Positions 17,143-27,010 are shown, numbered from the stretch's first letter. The stretch: 64,000 nucleotides of DNA from Candidatus Gastranaerophilales bacterium (GCA_910587175.1 CAJULH010000002.1:1-64000), one strand, 5' to 3'. Numbers and translations are program-made. Notes: a model not told the origin generated them from the sequence alone.

Positions 17143-17568
17143 GAGAATATACACTTTTCGAGTATTACTCTAATCATAATGCAATACTTACAAGACGGCA
17201 ATAAACTATATTAATGATTTTTTATCCTATTAATTAAATAGAAAACTATCTGATGTTCTAATAGAATATTTAAAACATCTGAAAAAATCAACATGCTAAT
17301 TTTGCCATGTATATGAAGTTTTGTAAATTTTATCTAAAAATTTAACGGGGTTTAATACTTTTATTCCATTTATTTTTTTAGTATTATCAATTTGTAAAGT
17401 ATTGCAAAGTTTTTTGTATTGATGGCAATTTTCTATATTCACGTGTTTTCATTATAATATACATGCAAAAGACATCACTATAACTATATTAAAATGAGCA
17501 AAATTAACAACTTTTTATCTTTGGAAGAAAATTTAATGAAGAGTATATATATTAAGGAAAGGCTAAAT
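17143..17568. promoter_or_regulatory. Divergent tpsB/tpsA control region (about 430 nt)
   Basis: This AT-rich stretch holds no gene. A TATAAT box at 17453-17458 would start a tpsA leader of about 100 nt; its -35 region is poor, so an activator may be needed. TTTTGTAAA occurs at 17319-17327 and TTTGTAAAG at 17391-17399, resembling the motif upstream of four small genes. On the minus strand TAATAC near the tpsB start is a weak -10 candidate. A reading frame from 17494 merely extends tpsA and lacks a ribosome-binding site. Confidence 0.45.
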
Positions 17569-20500
17569 ATGAGTAATTTAAGCAAAAGAATTAAAGCTTC
17601 AGTAGTTTTATTCGCTTTTGTAGCTTACATGCCGCTTGCTATGCTGCCATCATTCGCAGCATCAGTTCCAGGTCCTGACAGCATCCCATCTAATACACAT
17701 CCTATATTGGATTCATCAATAAACGGTGGATACGTAGGCTGGCACGGCGGAAGCGAATCAACAGCGAATGGCAAATATGATGTAAATATGGACCCCAATT
17801 TAGGCGCCGGCGGTGTTGCCCAATTCGACTGGGGTTCATTTAACGTAGGTAAAAATGTTATCGTAGACTGGATTTTCTCAAACCATTCACAAACTGCTAT
17901 TAACAGAGTGTTAAACACTGGTAAAATGTCCCAAATCTACGGTAAATTAACCAGCAGCTGCGGTGTTGGTGCAAACTGCGGAGATGCAGGCACAAACCGC
18001 ACAGGTAATGTTATATTAATCAACCCGAATGGTATTTTATTCGGTGCCGGTTCACAGGTTGACTTAAACTCTTTCACAGCTTCAACCTATGATATTTCAG
18101 GAATGAAAAATATTAAAGATGCCATTAAAGATGGTTATCTTGGAGACACATTAAAATCAGACGTTCAATACACAGGTGTTAATAACTACAAATTTAACGG
18201 GGATGATAAAATTACAGCAAACTACAAATACGGCAAAAGAATTGCTTTCAACCCCGGCGCAATCGGAGCTGACGGAAACGGTATCATTCTTGAATCAGCA
18301 GGCTTCAACAATGTGGGTGATACAAAAGCAAAATCAGTTGCTTTGGTTTCAAATAAAATTGATATCAACAATTCTGTAATTGAAACTTATGTATCAACAG
18401 GCACCCAAGGCAATACTCTTGGTTCAACAAAAAGCCAGACAGATTCAAACGTTAAATTAGTAACAGCAGACGGCGTTTCATTTGTATATTCTAACCACGG
18501 CGCAATTCGTGAAGACGGCAGCAACAAAATGAACGTTGCTGTAAAAGAAAATGCCGGCGCTAATGACGGTCTTAAAATTACTGGGGACAGCTTTATTAAG
18601 AGCGGTTCTGTTCAGGCTGTAAACGGCATTAAAGGAAAAGATATAGTAATCGATAACTCAACAATCGAAAGCCACAAATTATACAACGGTCCTTCAGGAA
18701 CAATTAATATTGAAAGTGCCGGAAATATAGATATCAAAAATTCACGTCTTGAAACATTACAAGCATATGACGATGTTGCAAACGTAAACAACTTAAAAAA
18801 CTACGGCAACATTGACATCGCTGCAGCAGGAAATATTAAAATAGACAATACAAGAATTTATTCAGCACCTTCAAACAAAAACCAAGGCGACAAAGCTACT
18901 GTTGGTAATATAAAAATTGAATCAACAGGCGGCAATGTTGAAATTACCAAAAAAGCAGGTGCTGTTAATGAACAGGTTAAATATACAGACGAAAACGGCA
19001 ATATTCAATACGCTCCTGTAAACATCGTATCCGGCGGTAATACAGATATTCTGGCACTCAACGGTGATGTAATCATCAACCTTGACGGTACTTCAAAAAT
19101 CCACGCCGATGGTTACAACAAAAATGGCGACCTCAATATTAAGGGCGGCGACGTTGAAATCAACAATGCTTTACTTGGCGGCAACAACGTAATGTTAAGC
19201 GCATTAAGCATTCAAAACGGTACAGGCAACCTTCTTGGCGGCGGCGGACTTATATTAAACAATTCAAAAGTAAACGCTCAAAATTCATTACAGGTTATCG
19301 GTCTAAATACTACATTGGCTGATTCAAACCTTTCATACAATACAATTGATTTTTACAATGATTATATGGACACACACAACCTTAATAACAACGTAGAAAT
19401 CAAAAACGGTACAACATTAAATGACAGACTCGCAAATAAAGGCGAAAAAGACTTTGAACTCAAAACAAACGGTGATTTAATCATCACAAACAATAAACTT
19501 CAAAGAAAAGGTGTTTCTGAAGTTGCTCCTGATTCAGACGACAATGCTCTTAAAAATCAGTCAGCAAACATCAAACTGACTTCTACAAAAGGTCAGGTTT
19601 CTATCAGAAAGAACTCAGACATCACAACTAACGGTTCAATCTCATTAAATGGTCATACAAATGCCAGCGTTTCAACTTCTACTCTTAATGCAGGCAAAGA
19701 CATAAACCTCAATGCAGGAACCAAAGTTACAGTAGGAAATGTAAATGAAGACGGCACAACAGGCAGAAACTCTGTATTAAATGCCGGCGGAAACATCAAC
19801 CTTTTAGCTAAGGGAAATGTAAACGACCCTACTGATCCAAATAACATTAAAGGTATAGCTATCGTAGGCGCAGAATTTAACGGCAACGATATCAACACAG
19901 TTGCAGAAAACGGAGATATTAGATCTACATCAGGCATCTTTAATGCAAGAAACAACAATAAAATAGAAGCAAAGAACGGTAAAGCCATTCTAAGCAGAAG
20001 CAACATCACTGCAGCAAAGAACAATAACATTACTGCAAGCAAGAACGTAACAGTTCAAAATAATTCAAATATCGCAGCTGAAACATCAGATATCACTGCA
20101 GGAACTTACGTTTACCTCAAAGATTCAAACGTTAAGACAAAAGGAAATAATAACTTAACTGCAAACGGTACAGCATCCAATGATTATGTTGAAATTGCAA
20201 ATTCAACAGTTGAATCAGAAAACGGTGATATTACAATTACCCAGCTTGCAACAATGAACATCAACAACCAAATCTACAACGGTTCAGCTTTAAAATCAGG
20301 CGGAAACATCAACCTGTATGCAAACGGCACAGGCAGCAACATCACAGCTTCAAACCTTGATGCTCTTACATACAACGGCAGATTAAACCTGACAGCTGCA
20401 AATGATATCGCTTTAGATTCACAAAATGCTTGGTACGTTGACAGAGTAACATTCAATGCAGGTCACAACACATTAATTAATTCAGCTAAGAGTGTTACAA

Positions 20501-21363
20501 CAGATGATGTAAGATTCAACTCAGCTAACGAAAATACAATCGCAGCAGTGACTGATATCTTAATCAACAATGCTATGGACATTCAAACAGGCAAAACAAC
20601 CCTGACTACAACAACAGGAACAATTAAAACAGAAACAAATAACGGTGTTATCAATGCTAATCAGAACAAATTGATTGCAAATGCCGGAACAGAAATCAAC
20701 ATTGCATTCACAGGTGTTGATAATAAAAACAAAGGTCTTGAAATCAACTCAAACGTTGATACCCATATAACAGACAAAGACTTAAACGGTAAAAACGTTA
20801 CATTGACTGCAAAAGACGGTAAGATTGCAATTGCTAAATTAAAATCAGATAACTTAACAATCACCCAGCCTGCACAAATCCTTGCAGCAACTGACAACAA
20901 AGCAAATGCAGCTACTGATAATATAAGCGCAGACACACCAAACTCATTCAAAAACAAAGCTTATATTGAAATCAAAGGTCTTGCAGGATGGAACATGGAC
21001 AAAAATATTACAGATACTGAAAATATGCCTCCATTCTACAATGAAAACCAACACTTTGATTTGAACGATGAAACAGGATACCACCAAAAACACTTTATCA
21101 CATTCGATGGTACAGAAGACTTCATGTTAGTTTACAAAAGAACAGGTAAGGATTGTATCATTCCTCCTGAACCAGATAACCCGGTAGTAGACGTAGATAC
21201 AGCACTTTCAACTTATACAAAACTACCAAAACATGAAGAAGGTGTTAGCGCAGTAGCTCCTGTATTAAACGAAATCACAGACCCGACAGCAAACGTAATT
21301 ATGGCAGCTGCAAGACTTTCACTAGATGAAGAAAACGAAAACGACGAAGAAGACAAATTCTAA
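17569..21363 (+). CDS. Filamentous-haemagglutinin-type TpsA exoprotein
   Basis: A large secreted beta-helix protein, partner of TpsB. AAGGAAAGG directly precedes the ATG at 17569, so the in-frame 17494 start is rejected. The signal peptide ends near LPSFAAS. The TPS domain follows (about residues 35-270), with SQIYGKLTS, VILINPNGILFGAGSQVDLN and SFTASTYDISG. This NPNGI motif is the family hallmark. The next 850 residues are degenerate repeats (GNINLLAKGNV, GSISLNGHTN) typical of the FHA helix. The end is very acidic (RLSLDEENENDEEDKF). No toxin, RGD or CDI-type C-terminal domain is visible, so adhesin or matrix is more likely than contact-dependent toxin. Codons look unusually C-ending. Confidence 0.92.
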   Translation: MSNLSKRIKASVVLFAFVAYMPLAMLPSFAASVPGPDSIPSNTHPILDSSINGGYVGWHGGSESTANGKYDVNMDPNLGAGGVAQFDWGSFNVGKNVIVDWIFSNHSQTAINRVLNTGKMSQIYGKLTSSCGVGANCGDAGTNRTGNVILINPNGILFGAGSQVDLNSFTASTYDISGMKNIKDAIKDGYLGDTLKSDVQYTGVNNYKFNGDDKITANYKYGKRIAFNPGAIGADGNGIILESAGFNNVGDTKAKSVALVSNKIDINNSVIETYVSTGTQGNTLGSTKSQTDSNVKLVTADGVSFVYSNHGAIREDGSNKMNVAVKENAGANDGLKITGDSFIKSGSVQAVNGIKGKDIVIDNSTIESHKLYNGPSGTINIESAGNIDIKNSRLETLQAYDDVANVNNLKNYGNIDIAAAGNIKIDNTRIYSAPSNKNQGDKATVGNIKIESTGGNVEITKKAGAVNEQVKYTDENGNIQYAPVNIVSGGNTDILALNGDVIINLDGTSKIHADGYNKNGDLNIKGGDVEINNALLGGNNVMLSALSIQNGTGNLLGGGGLILNNSKVNAQNSLQVIGLNTTLADSNLSYNTIDFYNDYMDTHNLNNNVEIKNGTTLNDRLANKGEKDFELKTNGDLIITNNKLQRKGVSEVAPDSDDNALKNQSANIKLTSTKGQVSIRKNSDITTNGSISLNGHTNASVSTSTLNAGKDINLNAGTKVTVGNVNEDGTTGRNSVLNAGGNINLLAKGNVNDPTDPNNIKGIAIVGAEFNGNDINTVAENGDIRSTSGIFNARNNNKIEAKNGKAILSRSNITAAKNNNITASKNVTVQNNSNIAAETSDITAGTYVYLKDSNVKTKGNNNLTANGTASNDYVEIANSTVESENGDITITQLATMNINNQIYNGSALKSGGNINLYANGTGSNITASNLDALTYNGRLNLTAANDIALDSQNAWYVDRVTFNAGHNTLINSAKSVTTDDVRFNSANENTIAAVTDILINNAMDIQTGKTTLTTTTGTIKTETNNGVINANQNKLIANAGTEINIAFTGVDNKNKGLEINSNVDTHITDKDLNGKNVTLTAKDGKIAIAKLKSDNLTITQPAQILAATDNKANAATDNISADTPNSFKNKAYIEIKGLAGWNMDKNITDTENMPPFYNENQHFDLNDETGYHQKHFITFDGTEDFMLVYKRTGKDCIIPPEPDNPVVDVDTALSTYTKLPKHEEGVSAVAPVLNEITDPTANVIMAAARLSLDEENENDEEDKF

Positions 21364-21382
21364 TTCGTAAGTTAAATAAATT

Positions 21383-21420
21383 AAAACGCTCATCCAATTT
21401 CAAAGGGTGGGCGTTTTATT
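21383..21420 (+). terminator. Intrinsic terminator of tpsA
   Basis: AAAACGCTCATCC pairs with GGGTGGGCGTTTT (two G:T wobbles) and is followed by ATTATGG. It separates tpsA from the TPR gene downstream. Confidence 0.75.
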
Positions 21421-21504
21421 ATGGATTAATCCCAAATGTGCTGTTGTATAAATTCGTCATTTTGTATATATTAAAATTGTAAAATATATTATAGAAAGAA
21501 TTTG

Positions 21505-23562
21505 ATGAAATTTAGACGTTTTACAGCAAGTTTTATAATTTTTACGCTTCTTTTATTTTGTACAATGAAAACAGCTTGTGCAAAGTGCGAAACATCAAAC
21601 AGGGTAATTTCAAGAGCAAATGCTCTGATATCAAATCCAAATGAAACAAATATAAATAAATACGTCTCTCTTATGAAAAAAAGAGCCGTAACCCATGGTA
21701 TTTTAAGAGACTACGAAGCCCAGGCAGATGATTACAGAAGCATTCTTTATTTTTTAAGAAAAAATAAAAAAAGCGCAGATTATATAAAGTATTATAAAAA
21801 ACTATGCGAAACATATACAAAACTGGACTTTAAAAACAGTCAGAACAACCGTCTTGAAATAGCGAAAAACCTTTACCTTGAAGAAAAATACTTTGCTGCT
21901 GCTTATGAATTTTTAGAACTTGCCGAAGAAGAATATTCAACAGAGATTTGTTATGAATATTTAGGAGATATTTCAAATTGTTTTAATAACCCGGATAGTG
22001 CTATTTTATTTTATAAAAAAGCACTTGAAATTGAACCTGAAAACTATTGCATCACACATAAAGCAGGAAAAACCTATAAAAGTATAAATAAGGAAAGCGA
22101 CGCAAAAGATTATTTTGAAAAGACTATAAACCTCTGCGAAGACCCTGAAATATTAAATGATATAATCGCCATTTATGAAAATGATTTAAATCAAAACAAA
22201 GACAGTGAAATTTCTTATGAAATTTTGGGGCTTGCATATCAAAAACTTGGAGAATATCAAAAAACTTATGAACTTTTCCAAAAAGCCCTCCAAATAAAAC
22301 AGGATGATATTTTCCTGAAATATTACCTTGGAAACCTGCTTTTTGATATGGCAGAATATGCAAATGCAATAGAAATCTACAATTCAATTCTTTCTAATAA
22401 TCCTTACGAAACACAAATAAGGATTGCAAGGGCAAAAAGCTATAAAGCCCTTAATATGACAAACAATGCAATAAAAGATTATCAAGTGGTGCTTGCTTTG
22501 TATCCAAATTCTATGCAGGCACAATACGGTTTATACAGAATATTTTCAGGAAAAAGCCCTGATACTGTTATAAAAACATTCTATCCTTTGAATAAAAATT
22601 TTGTTCCAAACGAAGATTTTTACAATAATCTTGCCGGAATGCTTTATCAAAAAGGAATGGTGAAAGATTCAATAAATGTATACAAAAAAGCAATACTAAA
22701 GGCGCCAAAATCAGAAAGAGCATATGTCCAGCTTTATAAAATTTATGAACTTGAAGGTAACAAAGCAAAAGGGTTTGAACTCATCCAGTCAGCATATAAA
22801 AATTTACCAAACAGCCCTGAAATAAAAAAATTATACAAAGCCTCCAGTGCAAACACCATGGGTGCTAAAAACTCTGTAGCGCTTTCGTATATGGCAAATA
22901 AGGAATATTCAAAAGCCTTAAAGATTTATAACCAGATAGAACCAAAAGATGTTGCTTTATATGAATCTATAGCGATATGTTATAAATCTTTAAAAAACTA
23001 CAAGGCAGCTGTGGACAGTCTTGCGAATGCTATAAAACTTGACCCTGTAAATTCGGATTTATACTACAACACAGCTCTTTTATATTTGGATATGAACTCC
23101 AAAAAAACTGCAGAAACATATCTGGAAAAAGCGATAGGGCTTGACAGAAAAAACTTAAAGGCAAGAAAACTTTTAAGTTATATAAAACAGCAGGAAGTGG
23201 ATAAAAGCCTGGATAAAGCATACAATCTTTATAAGAAAAAGGACTATAAAAATACTCTGATTGAACTTACGAGAGCAGAAAAACTCTACCCGAATAACCC
23301 TGAAGTATATTATTATAAAGCACTTACTTATAAAGCATTAAATGACAGCAACAATGCTTTTAAATTTTTTGAAAAAACGCTTTCCTATGACCGTGCCTAT
23401 TATACATGTCACTTTTATATGGCAGAAATTTTAGAAAAAAGAGGCAGGGAAAAAGATGCACTTGAAGAATATGAAAGATTTTTAGGAGCAGAAGTTGAAG
23501 ATGAAAAAATGCTAAAAAAAGCCCAGGATAGAGTTATAGAACTTGGCAAAAAATATTATTAA
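21505..23562 (+). CDS. Exported tetratricopeptide-repeat protein (685 aa)
   Basis: A signal peptide (FIIFTLLLFCTMKTACA) is followed by many TPR-like helical hairpins across nearly the whole protein. Clear copies include AILFYKKALEIEPENY, AYQKLGEYQKTYELFQKALQI and LYYNTALLYLDMNS. TPR superhelices hold protein complexes together; in the periplasm they often serve envelope assembly. It follows tpsA after a terminator and precedes kdsB with a 13-base gap, so it is cotranscribed with kdsB rather than tpsA. AGAAAG before the ATG at 21505 supports the start. A structurally similar protein is encoded at 57964-59718. Confidence 0.85.
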   Translation: MKFRRFTASFIIFTLLLFCTMKTACAKCETSNRVISRANALISNPNETNINKYVSLMKKRAVTHGILRDYEAQADDYRSILYFLRKNKKSADYIKYYKKLCETYTKLDFKNSQNNRLEIAKNLYLEEKYFAAAYEFLELAEEEYSTEICYEYLGDISNCFNNPDSAILFYKKALEIEPENYCITHKAGKTYKSINKESDAKDYFEKTINLCEDPEILNDIIAIYENDLNQNKDSEISYEILGLAYQKLGEYQKTYELFQKALQIKQDDIFLKYYLGNLLFDMAEYANAIEIYNSILSNNPYETQIRIARAKSYKALNMTNNAIKDYQVVLALYPNSMQAQYGLYRIFSGKSPDTVIKTFYPLNKNFVPNEDFYNNLAGMLYQKGMVKDSINVYKKAILKAPKSERAYVQLYKIYELEGNKAKGFELIQSAYKNLPNSPEIKKLYKASSANTMGAKNSVALSYMANKEYSKALKIYNQIEPKDVALYESIAICYKSLKNYKAAVDSLANAIKLDPVNSDLYYNTALLYLDMNSKKTAETYLEKAIGLDRKNLKARKLLSYIKQQEVDKSLDKAYNLYKKKDYKNTLIELTRAEKLYPNNPEVYYYKALTYKALNDSNNAFKFFEKTLSYDRAYYTCHFYMAEILEKRGREKDALEEYERFLGAEVEDEKMLKKAQDRVIELGKKYY

Positions 23563-23575
23563 TGAGGCAAAAATT

Positions 23576-24319
23576 ATGGAAAGTATGGAAAAAATCAAAA
23601 AGACTGCAATAATAATCCCAGCAAGATTAAACTCTTCAAGGCTTAAAAACAAACTCCTTCTTGAAGCTAAAGGAAAGCCTGTAATTCAGTGGGTATATGA
23701 AGCTGCAACAAAATCAAAACTTGCATCTAAAGTAATTGTAGCATGCGATAGCGAAGAGATATACAACACAGTAAAAGGTTTTGGCGGAAATGTTGAAATG
23801 ACGTCTAACGAGCATAAATCAGGCTCGGATAGAATCGCAGAAGTTGCAAAAAGGCATCCTGAAATTGAGTATATTTTAAATCTGCAGGGAGATGAACCTC
23901 AAATGAGCCCCGATGTTATTGATTCCCTGATTGATGCCCTTCATAATTCCGATGCCGATATTTCAACATTAGTACGTAAAATAACAGATAAGGAACAAAT
24001 TGAAAGCCCGAATTGTGTAAAATGTGTGTTTACAAAAGATAATCTGGCTCTTTATTTTTCAAGATACCCGATACCATACCCAAGAAATAGTGAAGAGACT
24101 GAATATTTTGCCCACATAGGAATGTATGCATATAAAAAAGACAGTCTTTTAAAAATGACATCATGTCCTATGGCTATGATTGAAAAAACAGAATCATTAG
24201 AACAACTGCGCGCTTTATATAACGGCATGACAATAAAAATCATATTAACAAACTTAAATCCTGTAGGGATTGATACCATACAGGATTTTGAAAAGTTTAA
24301 AAATATTGTAGAAAACTAA
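23576..24319 (+). CDS. kdsB: 3-deoxy-manno-octulosonate cytidylyltransferase
   Basis: KdsB activates Kdo with CTP to CMP-Kdo for LPS inner core, so the organism has an outer membrane with Kdo-type LPS. The nucleotidyltransferase signature IIPARLNSSRLKNKLL, the metal/nucleotide site LNLQGDEPQMSPD and the Kdo-binding tract SRYPIPYPRN are present, then HIGMYAYKKDSL. Length from the ATG at 23576 (248 aa) matches the family; GAGGC precedes it. The ORF could be read from 23543 inside the TPR gene, but that adds an atypical N-terminus. Confidence 0.93.
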   Translation: MESMEKIKKTAIIIPARLNSSRLKNKLLLEAKGKPVIQWVYEAATKSKLASKVIVACDSEEIYNTVKGFGGNVEMTSNEHKSGSDRIAEVAKRHPEIEYILNLQGDEPQMSPDVIDSLIDALHNSDADISTLVRKITDKEQIESPNCVKCVFTKDNLALYFSRYPIPYPRNSEETEYFAHIGMYAYKKDSLLKMTSCPMAMIEKTESLEQLRALYNGMTIKIILTNLNPVGIDTIQDFEKFKNIVEN

Positions 24320-24322
24320 ATC

Positions 24323-24598
24323 TTATTCTTTTGTTTCACCATCAAGATTACATGAACCAGCCTTGTCTTCCGTGCCTGCAGTCCATGTTCCGCCGAATGA
24401 TTCACAAGCTTTCTTTTGAACATCATCAGTGCCGGAATTAACAGTATCTGCTGATTTTTTCATTGTATTTGCCATGTTCTGCCCAAGCAATTGAAGTGCA
24501 GTAACAGCAATGACTGTAACCATGGCGAGAATTAAAGCATATTCAATCAAGCTTTGTGCTTTCGATTTTTTATCATTCAACTTTTTAATCAATTTCAT
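24323..24598 (-). CDS. Flp/Fap-type class IVb pilin-like protein
   Basis: A short basic leader (MKLIKKLNDKKSKA) is followed by QSLIEYALILAMVTVIAV, the Flp-pilin cleavage and helix pattern, in which processing would occur near the Q/S-L-I-E-Y site. One hydrophobic helix covers about residues 16-40. The 50-residue tail ends with two cysteines in ACESFGGTWTAG...GSCN that could form a disulfide loop, unusual in the very short Flp pilins. No Tad/Cpa assembly gene is present in the window, so this is an orphan pilin or pseudopilin here. Confidence 0.8.
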   Translation of the reverse strand: MKLIKKLNDKKSKAQSLIEYALILAMVTVIAVTALQLLGQNMANTMKKSADTVNSGTDDVQKKACESFGGTWTAGTEDKAGSCNLDGETKE

Positions 24599-24725
24599 AA
24601 AAAAGTAACCTCATACCATTCTAATCAAATATTACTATATATCTGATTATAAGTAAATATTTTACGATTTTTTTACATCATTGTTACTATTTATTAATAT
24701 TCCACAATATTTTAGTTATTATCTC

Positions 24726-25913
24726 CTATTCATATCTGATGCCTGCGGCTTCAAGACGTTTAAATGCTTCTTCCAGTTTTTTGGTAGGCTGAACAATAGA
24801 TACCCGGAAATGATCATCGCTGTAGTCTCCAAAGGCAATGCCAGGAGTAAATACAACACCTGTTTTATCAAGAACCATCTTGCACCATTCTTTTGAAGTA
24901 TATCCTTTTGGAATCTTCAACCAGAAATACATCGTGGCAGAGCTTCTTTTCATAGTCCAGCCAAGCTTGTTAAAGCCTTTTGCTGTAATTTCACGACGTG
25001 AATTGTATTTATCCATAATCTCCTGCACATATTTAAAATCTACATTTAAAGCAGCAATACAGGCATCCTGAACAATTGTAGATGTGCCATAGTCCAGGTT
25101 TGATTTCATTGCGTAAATAACATCGATAAACTCTTTCTTGCCGCATACAAAGCCTGCTCTCCAACCAGCCATATTAAATGTTTTTGAAAAACTGTGGAAT
25201 TCAACAGCAATTTCTTTTGCACCTCTTATTTTAAATATACTTGTAGGACGGTAACCATCATAGCAAACTTCCCCATACGCAAGATCTGAAACAAGAAGAA
25301 TTTCATATTTTCTGCAAAAATCCACAACCTTTTCCAAAAATTCAACCGGTGCTACAGCACCTGTAGGATTATTTGGGTAATTTATGATAAACATTTTAGC
25401 TCTTTTTGCAACATCAACAGGTATGGAATCAAGGTCTGGCAGATAGTCGTTTTCATCCTTCAGGGGAACATGGTAAACCTCTCCGCCTGCAACCCAGGTA
25501 CCTCTTGATAACACAGGATAATACGGGTCTGGAACAATATTTATATCACCGGGATCTGTAAATGCCATAGCAACATTTGCAAGTCCTTCTTTTGCACCTA
25601 TCAGGGTTTGTATCTCACTTACAGGATCAATATCAACGTCATATCTTCTTTTCATCCATTTTGCAATTTCTTCCCTGAATTCTTTTTTGCCTCTGAAGCT
25701 TGGATACCCGTGGCTTTCCGGTTTTTGTATGGATTCCAAAGCAGCTTTTACAATGGGTTCAGGCGTTGCACCATCAGGGTTTCCTATACCAAGGTCAATC
25801 AGTTCCATGCCTTTTGCCCTAGCTTCTTCTTTCCATTCGTCTAATTCTGCAAAAATATACTTGGGCAGGTTCAAAATTCTTTTCGAGGGCTTAATAGTAT
25901 AGGTAGCTTCCAT
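24726..25913 (-). CDS. dapL: Class I aminotransferase, LL-diaminopimelate aminotransferase-like
   Basis: A PLP-dependent fold-type I aminotransferase of 395 aa. The PLP lysine is in SFSKTFNMAGWRAGF, the phosphate/substrate Asn-Pro motif in INYPNNPTGAV, and the Asp/Tyr contacts in VSDLAYGEVCYDG. The opening (SKRILNLPKYIFAELDEWKEEARAKG) and GIGNPDGATP match the DapL/AlaC-like branch used by cyanobacteria and relatives to make LL-diaminopimelate for lysine and peptidoglycan. An alanine or other amino-acid transaminase role cannot be excluded from sequence. GGAGATAAAA precedes the ATG. Confidence 0.75.
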   Translation of the reverse strand: MEATYTIKPSKRILNLPKYIFAELDEWKEEARAKGMELIDLGIGNPDGATPEPIVKAALESIQKPESHGYPSFRGKKEFREEIAKWMKRRYDVDIDPVSEIQTLIGAKEGLANVAMAFTDPGDINIVPDPYYPVLSRGTWVAGGEVYHVPLKDENDYLPDLDSIPVDVAKRAKMFIINYPNNPTGAVAPVEFLEKVVDFCRKYEILLVSDLAYGEVCYDGYRPTSIFKIRGAKEIAVEFHSFSKTFNMAGWRAGFVCGKKEFIDVIYAMKSNLDYGTSTIVQDACIAALNVDFKYVQEIMDKYNSRREITAKGFNKLGWTMKRSSATMYFWLKIPKGYTSKEWCKMVLDKTGVVFTPGIAFGDYSDDHFRVSIVQPTKKLEEAFKRLEAAGIRYE

Positions 25914-25954
25914 TTTTATCTCCTTAATTCATTTAATAATTCTTTTAATAGTTT

Positions 25955-25992
25955 TTATATAAAAAAATGAGCCTCATTTTGGTGAGGCTCAT
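25955..25992 (-). terminator. Intrinsic terminator of the ffh-rpsP operon
   Basis: On the minus strand a ten-base-pair stem built from ATGAGCCTCA and TGAGGCTCAT is followed by seven Ts. It lies just after rpsP. Confidence 0.9.
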
Positions 25993-26010
25993 AAAGTGTT
26001 CTTTTTAAAT

Positions 26011-26421
26011 CTACTCTTCAGATTCTTTAGCCTCATTTTCCACGCTATCCGCAGCCGCAGCATCATCTGCTGCCGCAGCTTCCGCTGCCGCAGCCGCTTG
26101 GGCGGCTTCTTCCTGCTTTTGAGCTTCTAATTTAGCTAAAGCTTTCTTTGATAATTTTTGTTCAGTCTTTTTATTGTATATAAGATTACCGTTTTCATCA
26201 CAGTTCTTAATTAGATATGCAACAGTTTCAGTAGTTTGGGCACCTTTTTTAACCCAGCCTTCTGCGCTTGCTTTGTCTAATTTCATTTCTTTTGTTTTCG
26301 GATTGTAATATCCTAATTCTTCAATAGGTGCACCTTCTCTTTTAGAACGTGAATCTATTACAACTATTCTGTATGTAGGGTTTTTCTTATATCCTAATCT
26401 TTTAAGTCTAATCTTAACCAC
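26011..26421 (-). CDS. rpsP: 30S ribosomal protein S16 with a long Ala/Glu tail
   Basis: The core (residues 1-85: [27 protein letters not shown], then [16 protein letters not shown]) is bS16, an early-binding 30S protein. The start is GTG at 26421. After residue 90 comes an extension of about 45 residues, first basic and then almost only Ala, Glu, Asp and Gln ([19 protein letters not shown]). Such alanine-rich acidic tails occur in some bacterial ribosomal proteins, but it makes this S16 about half as long again as the usual 80-90 residues. It sits downstream of ffh and a membrane-protein gene, a variant of the common ffh-rpsP neighbourhood. Confidence 0.95.
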   Translation of the reverse strand: MVKIRLKRLGYKKNPTYRIVVIDSRSKREGAPIEELGYYNPKTKEMKLDKASAEGWVKKGAQTTETVAYLIKNCDENGNLIYNKKTEQKLSKKALAKLEAQKQEEAAQAAAAAEAAAADDAAAADSVENEAKESEE

Positions 26422-26518
26422 TTTTGTTCGTCTTTCTTTCGTTTATTCCAATACTATTTATCTGCTTAATTAAAATAAAAACACAAAGATATTTTAAAAT
26501 CAAGCATTTTTAAAGCGT

Positions 26519-27010
26519 TTAGAAGCAAAAATAATCATTGAAGTAACAATGTTTGTTGATATTTAAAGACCGTGCAGAACCGTTAAGATAGTTTGTCAGT
26601 TTCATTTTCGCAGTATTTGCCTTTATTACCGTATTATAGCCATAGTCTACAAAATACTTTCCTCTTGTTTCACCATAATCAAGCAAAAGGTCATAAATTA
26701 CGCTGCCATCTTCAAGTTTTCTGCTTCTTACAAACACATCTATCACACTGCCTGTATCAAAACGTGCAATTTTAAAAGGCTCTGCATCCAATATGCTTTT
26801 CTTTGAAATAGTGCAAATGTTATCAGCTTTAGTGCAGTCCAAATCCATATCAAAGCCTGTAAGCTGCAATATAATAAACGTACCGAGTACAACAACAATA
26901 ATAATTGCAGCCTTCACACGTCTAAGAGAAAAGAAATCAAATATTGTCTTTTTTTTCTTTCTTTTTCTGTCAGCTTTTTCAATCAATTGTTCAAGATATT
27001 CTTTTTCCAT
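26519..27010 (-). CDS. Single-pass membrane protein between ffh and rpsP (163 aa)
   Basis: A charged N-terminus (MEKEYLEQLIEKADRKRKKKK), one membrane helix (about 33-53, VKAAIIIVVVLGTFIILQL) and a 110-residue extracytoplasmic domain with four cysteines (DLDCTKADNICTI and KHCYFNDYFCF), suggesting two disulfides. The basic residues before the helix predict an N-in, C-out topology. I do not know the family. The ATG lies three bases after the ffh stop, and GGAGGG within the ffh end may serve it, so the two are coupled. Confidence 0.75.
   Translation of the reverse strand: MEKEYLEQLIEKADRKRKKKKTIFDFFSLRRVKAAIIIVVVLGTFIILQLTGFDMDLDCTKADNICTISKKSILDAEPFKIARFDTGSVIDVFVRSRKLEDGSVIYDLLLDYGETRGKYFVDYGYNTVIKANTAKMKLTNYLNGSARSLNINKHCYFNDYFCF

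Noticed and set aside
17494-17568. N-terminal extension of TpsA from 17494
   Set aside because: No ribosome-binding site before 17494, it would bury the signal peptide, and AAGGAAAGG sits right before the ATG at 17569.
17569-21363. TpsA as a contact-dependent inhibition toxin (CdiA)
   Set aside because: No C-terminal toxin motif, no VENN-like boundary and no small immunity gene directly downstream; the C-terminus is short and acidic.
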